NCBI RefSeq assembly: GCF_030815485.1
Contig: NZ_JAUSWV010000002.1
Location: forward strand, 5,890,001 to 5,954,000
Source of the DNA: Streptomyces rishiriensis
GTDB lineage: Bacteria; Actinomycetota; Actinomycetes; Streptomycetales; Streptomycetaceae
Length of the DNA: 64,000 nt
Direction of reading: 5' to 3'
In this document: positions 57,189 through 64,000 of the stretch, piece by piece
How the letters are laid out: every line of letters begins with the position of its first letter
Numbering within the stretch: the stretch's first letter is position 1
The notes under the pieces: generated by a model
The model's database searches: none
The model's input: only the letters and a program-made list of their open reading frames with translations
What the model was told of the DNA's origin: nothing
Program-made: the position numbers and the translations under genes

Positions 57189-57251
57189 CTGCCCGTGACC
57201 CTCCCTCACCCGAGCCCCCAACCTAACCTCTGCACCCGCGCGTACCTGACA

Positions 57252-57257
57252 TAGCCT
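57252..57257 (+). promoter_or_regulatory. -10 box of the leaderless 2-hydroxyacid dehydrogenase gene
   Basis: TAGCCT ends 7 bases before ATG 57265, with no ribosome site. Confidence 0.5.
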
Positions 57258-57264
57258 CCTGACC

Positions 57265-58218
57265 ATGAGCGCTGACGTCTGGCTTCCCATCCCTCCGGAA
57301 GAGATCGAGGGCCTCCCGCAGGGGCCGAACTACCGCTTCTGGAACGGAGCGGAGGACTACCCGGCGGACCCGGCCGACTGCCTCTTCTACGTCGTCCCCT
57401 ACATGAAGCCCGCCGCCCTCGGGCAGCGGCCGCTGCCCGAGATGACCTCACTGGAGGTCGTCCAGACCCTGTCCGCGGGCATCGACCACGTGGTGCCGGC
57501 CCTCGGCTCGCTGCGTCCGGGCGTGCGGCTGTGCAACGCACGGGGAGTGCACGAGGCGAGCACGGCCGAACTCACGCTCACCCTGGTCCTCGCGTCGCTG
57601 CGCGGGATCCCCGACTTCGTCCGGGCCCAGGACCGGGGGGAGTGGCTCAGCGGGTTCCGGCCCGCGCTCGCCGACAAGAACGTGCTCATCGTCGGGTACG
57701 GCTCCATCGGCTCCGCCATCGAGGACCGGCTCGTGCCCTTCGAGGTGGCGCGGGTGGCGCGCGTCGCGCGCTCCTGGCGCACGACGGCGCGCGGTCCGGT
57801 GCACCCGATAGCCGAACTCCCCGCCCTGCTTCCCGACGCGGACGTCGTGATCCTCTGCACACCGCTGAACGAGAGCACTCTCGGCCTGGTCGACGCCGAC
57901 TTCCTGGCCCGGATGAAGGACGGCGCGCTGCTCGTGAACGTGGCCCGCGGCGGGGTCGTCGACACCAAGGCCCTGCTCACCGAAGTGGAGAGCGGCCGGC
58001 TCGGCGCGGCGCTGGACGTCACCGACCCCGAGCCCCTGCCCCCGGGCCACCCGCTGTGGAACGCGCCGGGCGTTCTCGTCAGCCCGCACGTCGGCGGACC
58101 CACCTCCGCCTTCCTGCCCCGCGCCGTGCGCCTGCTGGTGGACCAGTTGGGCCGCTTCGTGAACCGGGAGCCGCTGCGCAACGTGATCCTCACTACGGGC
58201 ACGGCGGACGGATCGTGA
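57265..58218 (+). CDS. D-2-hydroxyacid dehydrogenase family protein
   Basis: 317-aa NAD(P)-dependent dehydrogenase, C-terminal half containing the Rossmann loop VGYGSIGSAIEDRL (residues about 150-165), the R-x-A-R-S-W region after strand 2 (which may favour NADPH), ARGGVVDTKALL with the catalytic Arg, DVTDPEPLPPGHPLW and SPHVGG with the catalytic His. The upstream catalytic domain is smaller than in SerA. Reaction: interconversion of a 2-hydroxy acid and a 2-oxo acid; the actual acid (e.g. glyoxylate, hydroxypyruvate) is unknown. Confidence 0.88.
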   Translation: MSADVWLPIPPEEIEGLPQGPNYRFWNGAEDYPADPADCLFYVVPYMKPAALGQRPLPEMTSLEVVQTLSAGIDHVVPALGSLRPGVRLCNARGVHEASTAELTLTLVLASLRGIPDFVRAQDRGEWLSGFRPALADKNVLIVGYGSIGSAIEDRLVPFEVARVARVARSWRTTARGPVHPIAELPALLPDADVVILCTPLNESTLGLVDADFLARMKDGALLVNVARGGVVDTKALLTEVESGRLGAALDVTDPEPLPPGHPLWNAPGVLVSPHVGGPTSAFLPRAVRLLVDQLGRFVNREPLRNVILTTGTADGS

Positions 58219-58628
58219 CGGCCGGGGCGCTCGCGTAGGCCGGTTCGAGCACCCTCCGCAGTCCCCCGGACGCGGTCCGTACCCCTTCCGGGCGCATATG
58301 CCGATGATCGTCACGCAGCGTAGAGGAACTATGTCCCTGAGTGACGAGACTGGTGTATCGTCCCGACAGGGGCTACGCCGCGCACTTCGGCGTCAGGGAT
58401 GCACATTTCAGACTTGTGAGGGGGGCGACGGGCGATGCACGGCCTATGGACGAACGATCCGACGCGGCGGAGCCGTCGGCGGCGACCCTGGCGCTCCACC
58501 ACGCGCCGACCCGGGCACGGCAATCACCCCGGCCGTCACCGCCACCGGCACGGCGGCCACGGGAAGCACGCGCCACCGGCGGTCCGGGACCCGAGGGATC
58601 CGGGAGTGACGCGGACCGGGAGGACCCG
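58219..58628 (+). other. Leader region of the PAS-GGDEF-EAL gene
   Basis: 410 bases before the preferred GTG start. Frames upstream (from 58341 or 58446) are open but low-complexity (Pro/Arg/Ser), so they may or may not be translated. The region contains the BldD-like box at 58310-58324. Confidence 0.5.
58310..58324. promoter_or_regulatory. Candidate BldD box
   Basis: GTCACGCAGCGTAGA matches the BldD consensus N-T-N-A-C-N-C-(A/T)-G-N-G-T-N-A-N at every defined position except the last A. BldD, bound to c-di-GMP dimers, represses developmental genes in Streptomyces. The site lies about 319 bases before the preferred start and only 31 bases before the earliest open frame. Confidence 0.6.
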
Positions 58629-61600
58629 GTGAGTCCGCCGCCGACCTCCACGCCCCTCCTCGACGGAGTGCCGCGGACACAGCCTTCGGCGAGGACGCCG
58701 CGCACCGCGCGGCCGTCCACCGGCGGCGCCGGGACGAACCTGGCCCAGCAACTGCTGCTCGCCCTCCTGTGCGGGGGATACGCCATCGGTTCCGCGGTGG
58801 GCTGGGGCTCCGACCGACTGGCGCTGATCATGGGCGACTTCGGGCTGGCGGGGGCGGCGGGCACCGCGGCCGTGTCCTGCTTCCTCTACGCGCGCGGACG
58901 CCGCGTCCGGTTTCGGCCCGCGTGGCTGCTGTTCTCGATCTCCTCTTCGATGGCGGCCCTCGGCAACCTGGTCTGGGGGTGGTACGAGGTGGTCCTCGGA
59001 CGGCCCGTGCCCAGCCCCAGCCTCGCCGACCTGTTCTTCCTCTGCTTCGCACCCCCCGCCATCGTGGGACTGCTCGTGCTCGCCGCCCGACCCATGACGA
59101 AGGCGGGCTGGGTCTGCCTGGCCCTGGACGCCTGGCTGATCGCCGGTTCGCTGCTCACCCTCTCCTGGAGCCTCGCGCTCGCCCAGGCGGCGAAGTTCGA
59201 CGGACCGAGCGTGGCGCACGCCGCGCTGTCGCTCGCGTACCCGCTGCTCGACATCGCCCTGGTGAGCATGGTGCTGGTGCTGCACTTCCGGCGCACGGCG
59301 GTGAACCGCACGGCGGTCAACACGGCCGTCGGCGCACTCGCGCTGACCGTCATGTGCGACGCCCTGTTCACCTCGCCGCTGCTGCACAACAACTACCGCT
59401 CGGGCCAGCTCCTCGACGCGGGCTGGTTCGCGGGTTCGCTGCTTCTGGCGTACGCGCCGTGGGCCGCCTCCCGCGGGCAGCGGTCGGCCGCGAATGAGGG
59501 GCACACGCGTGTGGTGCACGAACACGTACCGGGCCAGCGCCCCACAGGGCGCCCCCACGGGCCGTCGCGCCCGGCGGCCGCAGCGTCCGCGCCGGCGTCC
59601 GCGCACCCCTCGGCCCAGCGCCCCGACCAGGCGCCTCCGCAGGGAGGCGACCACAGCCGGTATCCGGTCACCCGGCCCATCACCGGTTCCCTGGCCGCCC
59701 TCACGCCCTATCTCGCCGCGGCCGTCTGCACCCTGGGCATCCTCTACAACGTCCTCAACGGCCGCAGCGTCGACCGCGTGGTGCTGCTGACCGGCGGCAC
59801 GGTCGTGCTCGCCCTCGTGGTGCGCCAGGGGATCATGCTGCTCGACAACATCACCCTCACCCAGGAGCTGGCGCAGAAGGAGAACCACTTCCGCTCCCTG
59901 GTGCAGGGCTCCAGCGACGTCATCATGATCGCCGCGCCCAGCGGCGTCCTGCGCTACGTCTCCCCGGCCGCCGCCGGGGTCTACGGCCGGCCGGCCGAGG
60001 ACCTGGTGGGTTCCGAACTGGCCGACCTCATCCACCCCGAGGACCTGGGCTGCGTGGTGCACGAGGTACGCCGCTTCCTCGCCGCCGTTCCCTCGGAGGA
60101 ACCCACCACCCGCATCGAGTGCCGGTTCCGTTCAGGCGACGGCGGCTGGCTCAACGTCGAGTCGACCGTCAACCGCCATCACGGCGGCCTGATCTTCAAC
60201 AGCCGGGACGTGACCGAGCGGGTGCGGCTCCAGGCGCAGCTCCAGCACAACGCCGAACACGACCCGCTCACCGACCTGCCCAACCGCGCCCTGTTCACCC
60301 GGCGCGTCCAGCAGGCCCTGTCCGGCCGCCGCAGCTCCGACCGGGGCATCGCGCTGCGCAACACGGCGGTCCTCTTCATCGACCTCGACGGGTTCAAGGC
60401 CGTCAACGACACGATCGGTCACGCGGCCGGCGACGAACTGCTGGTCCAGGCCGCCCGCAGGCTCCAGGACGCGGTCCGCAAGGGCGACACCGCCTCCCGG
60501 CTCGGCGGCGACGAGTTCGCGGCCCTGATCGTCGGCGACGGCACCCGCGACCGCGCCGCCAGGGAACGCCACATAGTGGAACTCGCCGACCGCCTCAGGC
60601 TCACGCTGTCCCAGCCGTACCTCATCGACGGGAACGAGGTCCGGGTCGCCGCCTCCATCGGGGTCGCCTTCGCCGAAGCCGGTCTGGGCACCGGCGAGCT
60701 GCTGCGCAACGCCGACCTCGCCATGTACCGGGCGAAGGCGGGCGGCAAGGGCCGGGTCGAGCTGTACAGGCCGCAGATGCAGCAGGACGTCGTACGCAAG
60801 GCGGAGCTGGCCACGCGGCTGCGTGCCGCGCTGCACGACGGCGAGTTCGCGCTGCTGCACCAGCCCGTGGTGCGGCTGGAGGACGGCCGGATCTCGTCGG
60901 TCACCGCACAGGCCCGCTGGCGCTCCTCGCAGGGGGTGCTCTTCACGCCCGCCGAGTTCCTGCGGGTGGCGGAGGACAGCGACAAGACGGCCGAGCTCGG
61001 GCGCTGGGTGCTGGAGGAGGCCGTCGAACAGGCCGCCGACCGGGCCGCGAGCGGGCTCACCCTGCCGGTGGTCGTGCGGGTGGGCGCCCGCAGGCTGCTG
61101 GACCGGTCGATGCCGCTGGGCTCGGTGGAGGCGCTGCTGACCCGGCACGGGCTGCCGTCGGGCTCCCTGGTGGTGGAGCTCTCCGACACCGACCCGAGGG
61201 TGCCGCTGGACGAGCTGGAGCGCCGTCTGGGCGCACTGCGGCGCCTGGGGGTGCGCATCGCCCTCGACGGCTTCGGCAGCGGCTACGCGGCCCTCACAGC
61301 GCTGCGGCGGCTCCCCGTCGACGTGCTCAGGCTCGACCGCTCGCTGGTCGAGGGGGTCGTCGAGTCCGCTCGGCTGCACAAGATCACCAGTGGTCTCCTG
61401 CGGATCGCCACCGACCTCGGGCTCCAGTCCGTCGCCGAGGGCGTGGATCTGCCCGAGCAGGTGGTCGCCCTGCGCGCGATGGGCTGTACGCACGGCCAGG
61501 GCATGGCGTTCTCCGGACCGCTCGACGAGTACCGGCTGCGCCGGGCCCTCGCCCACGGCCGCTATCCGGTGCCGCACGGTCCGGCCGAGCCCGCTTTCGC

Positions 61601-61727
61601 GGGCGGTGGCGCGGGGGTGTACACCGGTGGTGTCCACGCCGGTGGCGTCGCCGGCGGTGTCACGGCCGTCCTGGGGAGCGGAAGTGTCCTTCGCTCACAT
61701 AATGAGACTCCCGTCCCACCCACTTGA
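58629..61727 (+). CDS. Membrane PAS-GGDEF-EAL protein with degenerate EAL domain
   Basis: 1032-aa protein (GTG 58629, GGGAGGA 5 bases upstream; earlier in-frame starts at 58341 and 58446 would add up to 96 low-complexity residues). About nine helices (residues 35-400), an Ala/Pro linker, a PAS domain (LVQGSSDVIMIAAPSGVLRYVSP, near 425-545), GGDEF (LGGDEFAAL at residue 626) and an EAL-like domain. GGDEF is intact, so diguanylate cyclase activity is likely. The EAL site is degenerate: T-A-Q-A replaces EAL at residue about 759, LDGFGSGY replaces DDFGTGY and VLRLDRSL lacks the Lys. It should not hydrolyse c-di-GMP. It may be the CdgF-type protein known from Streptomyces (uncertain). Confidence 0.88.
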   Translation: MSPPPTSTPLLDGVPRTQPSARTPRTARPSTGGAGTNLAQQLLLALLCGGYAIGSAVGWGSDRLALIMGDFGLAGAAGTAAVSCFLYARGRRVRFRPAWLLFSISSSMAALGNLVWGWYEVVLGRPVPSPSLADLFFLCFAPPAIVGLLVLAARPMTKAGWVCLALDAWLIAGSLLTLSWSLALAQAAKFDGPSVAHAALSLAYPLLDIALVSMVLVLHFRRTAVNRTAVNTAVGALALTVMCDALFTSPLLHNNYRSGQLLDAGWFAGSLLLAYAPWAASRGQRSAANEGHTRVVHEHVPGQRPTGRPHGPSRPAAAASAPASAHPSAQRPDQAPPQGGDHSRYPVTRPITGSLAALTPYLAAAVCTLGILYNVLNGRSVDRVVLLTGGTVVLALVVRQGIMLLDNITLTQELAQKENHFRSLVQGSSDVIMIAAPSGVLRYVSPAAAGVYGRPAEDLVGSELADLIHPEDLGCVVHEVRRFLAAVPSEEPTTRIECRFRSGDGGWLNVESTVNRHHGGLIFNSRDVTERVRLQAQLQHNAEHDPLTDLPNRALFTRRVQQALSGRRSSDRGIALRNTAVLFIDLDGFKAVNDTIGHAAGDELLVQAARRLQDAVRKGDTASRLGGDEFAALIVGDGTRDRAARERHIVELADRLRLTLSQPYLIDGNEVRVAASIGVAFAEAGLGTGELLRNADLAMYRAKAGGKGRVELYRPQMQQDVVRKAELATRLRAALHDGEFALLHQPVVRLEDGRISSVTAQARWRSSQGVLFTPAEFLRVAEDSDKTAELGRWVLEEAVEQAADRAASGLTLPVVVRVGARRLLDRSMPLGSVEALLTRHGLPSGSLVVELSDTDPRVPLDELERRLGALRRLGVRIALDGFGSGYAALTALRRLPVDVLRLDRSLVEGVVESARLHKITSGLLRIATDLGLQSVAEGVDLPEQVVALRAMGCTHGQGMAFSGPLDEYRLRRALAHGRYPVPHGPAEPAFAGGGAGVYTGGVHAGGVAGGVTAVLGSGSVLRSHNETPVPPT

Positions 61728-61729
61728 CA
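61724..61729 (+). promoter_or_regulatory. Possible ilvB -35 element
   Basis: TTGACA, overlapping the stop codon of the GGDEF gene. A good -10 partner is not obvious; CATAAT at 61698-61703 is another candidate element for an ilv promoter. Confidence 0.3.
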
Positions 61730-61760
61730 GTCGGTGCGCGCCGGGGGGAGGGTCAATGCC

Positions 61761-61802
61761 ATGCGCACCCGAATTCTCGTACTTGGAAAGCGCGTCGGCT
61801 GA
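61761..61802 (+). CDS. ilvB leader peptide
   Basis: 13-codon open frame MRTRILVLGKRVG with GGGGGAGGG about 9 bases before ATG 61761. The consecutive Ile-Leu-Val-Leu codons are exactly the end products of the branched-chain pathway. Stalling here when charged Ile, Leu or Val tRNA is scarce would prevent formation of the downstream terminator. It is the classic transcription-attenuation leader expected upstream of ilvBNC in actinobacteria. Confidence 0.88.
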   Translation: MRTRILVLGKRVG

Positions 61803-61858
61803 AGTTGGTGACGCTCCGGACGGACCCGGAACTCCCAGCGACCCACACCCGGCGCGCT

Positions 61859-61892
61859 CCCCTCGCTTGCCTTTTGGCACGAGGGGTTTTTT
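61859..61892 (+). terminator. ilvB attenuator (intrinsic terminator)
   Basis: CCCCTCG-ct-TGCC-TTTT-GGCA-CGAGGGG (61859-61886) followed by six T residues (61887-61892), an intrinsic terminator rare in form for Streptomyces. It lies 56 bases after the leader peptide stop and 83 bases before the ilvB ATG at 61976. Confidence 0.9.
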
Positions 61893-61975
61893 GTTGCACA
61901 AAACCCGCCGCGGCATTCGTGCCGCAGCCCTGAAAAACCCTCAGTAAAACCCTCAGCATCGAGAAGAGAATGCCG

Positions 61976-63850
61976 ATGACCGAGCAGGCCACCGGGGCCC
62001 ATCCGCAGCCGCGGCCCCGATCCGGAGGACAGCACTCCGCGACCGTCGAGCACGTGACGGGTGCGCAGTCCCTCATCCGTTCTCTCGAGGAGGTCGGCGC
62101 CGACACGGTATTCGGCATTCCGGGCGGCGCGATCCTCCCCGCCTACGACCCGCTGATGGACTCGACGAGGGTCCGCCACGTCCTGGTCCGCCACGAGCAG
62201 GGCGCCGGTCACGCGGCCACCGGATACGCGCAGGCCACCGGCCGGGTCGGGGTCTGCATGGCCACCTCGGGCCCCGGCGCCACCAACCTGGTGACCCCGA
62301 TCGCCGACGCCCACATGGACTCGGTGCCGCTCGTGGCGATCACCGGGCAGGTGGCGTCGAAGGCGATCGGCACGGACGCCTTCCAGGAGGCGGACATCGT
62401 CGGCATCACCATGCCGATCACCAAGCACAACTTCCTGGTCACCAAGGCCGAGGACATCCCGCAGGTCATCGCGCAGGCGTTCCACATCGCGTCCACCGGA
62501 CGGCCCGGCCCGGTCCTGGTCGACATCGCCAAGGACGCCCTCCAGGCGAAGACCACGTTCTCCTGGCCGCCCACCATGGACCTGCCCGGCTACCGTCCGG
62601 TGACCAAGCCGCACGCCAAGCAGATCCGCGAGGCGGCCAAGCTGATCACCGCCGCCAAGCGCCCGATCCTGTACGTCGGCGGAGGCGTCCTCAAGGCCGG
62701 CGCCACCGCCGAGCTGAAGGTCCTCGCGGAGCTGACGGGCGCGCCCGTCACCACCACGCTGATGGCGCTCGGCGCGTTCCCCGACAGCCACCCGCTGCAC
62801 CTGGGCATGCCGGGCATGCACGGCTCGGTGGCCGCCGTCACCGGTCTGCAGAAGGCCGACCTGATCGTCGCCCTCGGCGCCCGCTTCGACGACCGCGTCA
62901 CCGGCAAGCTCGACAGCTTCGCGCCCTACGCCAAGATCGTGCACGCGGACATCGACCCGGCGGAGATCGGCAAGAACCGGGCCGCCGACGTGCCGATCGT
63001 CGGCGACGCGCGTGAGGTCATCGCCGATCTGGTCCAGGCCGTCCAGAAGGAGCACAGCGAGGGTCAGCAGGGCGACTACAGCGCCTGGTGGAAGGACCTG
63101 AGCCGCTGGCGCGAGACCTACCCGCTCGGCTACGACCAGCCCGCCGACGGTTCGCTCTCCCCGCAGCAGGTCATCGAGCGCATCGGGCAGCTCGCCCCCG
63201 AGGGCACGATCTTCGCGGCGGGCGTCGGCCAGCACCAGATGTGGGCCGCGCACTTCGTCCAGTACGAGAAGCCCGCCACCTGGCTGAACTCCGGCGGCGC
63301 GGGCACGATGGGCTACGCGGTCCCGGCCGCGATGGGCGCCAAGGCGGGTGTCCCGGGCCAGACCGTCTGGGCCATCGACGGCGACGGCTGCTTCCAGATG
63401 ACCAATCAGGAGCTCACCACCTGTGCCCTGAACAACATCCCGATCAAGGTCGCCATCATCAACAACGGCGTCCTCGGGATGGTCCGCCAGTGGCAGACCC
63501 TGTTCTACAACCAGCGCTACTCCAACACCGTGCTGCACAGCGGTCCGCAGGCCGCCGTGCCCGACGGCGCCTCCGCCGCGGGCAAGCAGCCCAGCGCCGG
63601 CACCCGCGTCCCGGACTTCGTGAAGCTGTCGGAGGCCATGGGCTGCTACGCGATCCGCTGTGAGTCCCCGGACGACCTCGACAAGGTCATCGAGGAGGCG
63701 AACTCCATCAACGACCGTCCCGTCGTCGTCGACTTCATCGTCCACGAGGACGCGATGGTGTGGCCGATGGTCGCCGCCGGCACCTCCAACGACGAGATCC
63801 TGGCCGCCCGGGACGTCCGCCCCGACTTCGGCGACAACGAAGACGACTGA
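61976..63850 (+). CDS. ilvB: Acetolactate synthase, large (catalytic) subunit
   Basis: 624-aa ThDP- and FAD-dependent enzyme that condenses two pyruvates to acetolactate, or pyruvate and 2-oxobutyrate, in valine/leucine/isoleucine synthesis. The catalytic Glu is in HEQGAGHAATG (residue 74), with GIPGGAILPAYD upstream; FAD/ThDP segments (GDGCFQMTNQELTTCALNNIPIKVAIINN) close to the C-terminus are intact. ATG 61976 (MTEQATGAH) has GAGAAGAG about 8 bases upstream; ATG 61970 is the alternative. The leader peptide and attenuator upstream control it. ilvN follows after 21 bases. Confidence 0.96.
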   Translation: MTEQATGAHPQPRPRSGGQHSATVEHVTGAQSLIRSLEEVGADTVFGIPGGAILPAYDPLMDSTRVRHVLVRHEQGAGHAATGYAQATGRVGVCMATSGPGATNLVTPIADAHMDSVPLVAITGQVASKAIGTDAFQEADIVGITMPITKHNFLVTKAEDIPQVIAQAFHIASTGRPGPVLVDIAKDALQAKTTFSWPPTMDLPGYRPVTKPHAKQIREAAKLITAAKRPILYVGGGVLKAGATAELKVLAELTGAPVTTTLMALGAFPDSHPLHLGMPGMHGSVAAVTGLQKADLIVALGARFDDRVTGKLDSFAPYAKIVHADIDPAEIGKNRAADVPIVGDAREVIADLVQAVQKEHSEGQQGDYSAWWKDLSRWRETYPLGYDQPADGSLSPQQVIERIGQLAPEGTIFAAGVGQHQMWAAHFVQYEKPATWLNSGGAGTMGYAVPAAMGAKAGVPGQTVWAIDGDGCFQMTNQELTTCALNNIPIKVAIINNGVLGMVRQWQTLFYNQRYSNTVLHSGPQAAVPDGASAAGKQPSAGTRVPDFVKLSEAMGCYAIRCESPDDLDKVIEEANSINDRPVVVDFIVHEDAMVWPMVAAGTSNDEILAARDVRPDFGDNEDD

Positions 63851-63871
63851 GCGAGAGAGACGTAAGAAGAC

Positions 63872-64000
63872 ATGTCCAAGCACACGCTCTCCGTCCTGGT
63901 GGAGAACAAGCCGGGCATCCTGGCCCGGATCGCCGCCCTGTTCTCCCGGCGGGGCTTCAACATCGACTCGCTCGCCGTCGGCGTCACCGAGCACGCCGAC
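63872..64000 (+). CDS. ilvN: Acetolactate synthase small (regulatory) subunit, truncated by window end
   Basis: First 43 codons only: MSKHTLSVLVENKPGILARIAALFSRRGFNIDSLAVG, the ACT domain start that binds valine and gives feedback inhibition of IlvB. ATG 63872. The gene continues beyond the right edge, where ilvC is expected from the conserved ilvBNC order. Confidence 0.95.
   Translation, partial: MSKHTLSVLVENKPGILARIAALFSRRGFNIDSLAVGVTEHAD

Overview
This window is ordinary chromosomal core DNA of a Streptomyces species. The evidence is very high GC with G/C in most third codon positions, many GTG starts, leaderless promoters with TANNNT boxes 6-8 bases before the start codon, Tat and lipoprotein signals, a BldD-like box, and a gene order that from memory matches the ligA-rmdB-gatCAB-ilvBN arm of S. 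coelicolor. I see no prophage, insertion sequence, CRISPR array, tRNA or biosynthetic cluster, and no convincing undescribed multigene system. The interest lies in regulatory RNAs, second-messenger proteins with unusual active sites, broken regulators and small conserved genes.

Layout. 1-6830: an ABC exporter (cut by the left edge) and glgX on the minus strand, then two paralogous L,D-transpeptidase lipoproteins. 6848-13134: an enoyl-CoA hydratase, an anti-sigma-type ATPase, a repeat-filled gap, a coupled pair (polysaccharide-deacetylase-like lipoprotein plus beta-propeller lipoprotein), a GNAT enzyme divergent from a frame-disrupted MerR regulator, and the EF-hand protein CabD. 13135-14781: a GntR-like remnant, an F420/NADP-type oxidoreductase and a MOSC protein. 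14820-19445 (minus): gcvT-gcvH-glyA-sdaA behind a tandem glycine riboswitch, a unit that senses glycine and sends it through C1 folate and serine to pyruvate. 19632-22186: a P-loop protein and two SseB-like proteins. 22499-29018: a complete oligopeptide ABC importer closed by a strong terminator.

29041-40561: housekeeping and accessory genes including a UPF0126 membrane protein, an esterase, a thioesterase-like protein, a TetR regulator with repeated operator motifs, cysteine desulfurase, a Tat-exported amidase, mnmA, a LOG-family protein and a MetE-C-like protein. 40577-49052: ligA, the c-di-GMP protein RmdB, and gatC-gatA-(79-aa membrane protein)-gatB. 49150-58218: small membrane proteins, a GNAT, a LuxR/AAA+ regulator interrupted by a frameshift, a sorbosone/glucose dehydrogenase-like lipoprotein and two oxidoreductases. 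58310-64000: a PAS-GGDEF-EAL protein with a BldD-like box upstream and a degenerate EAL site, then the ilvB leader peptide and attenuator, ilvB and the start of ilvN.

The two clear frameshifts (merR near 12050, luxR near 53220) both look like loss of one base from a short C or G run, so base-calling error has to be excluded before reading them as real pseudogenes.
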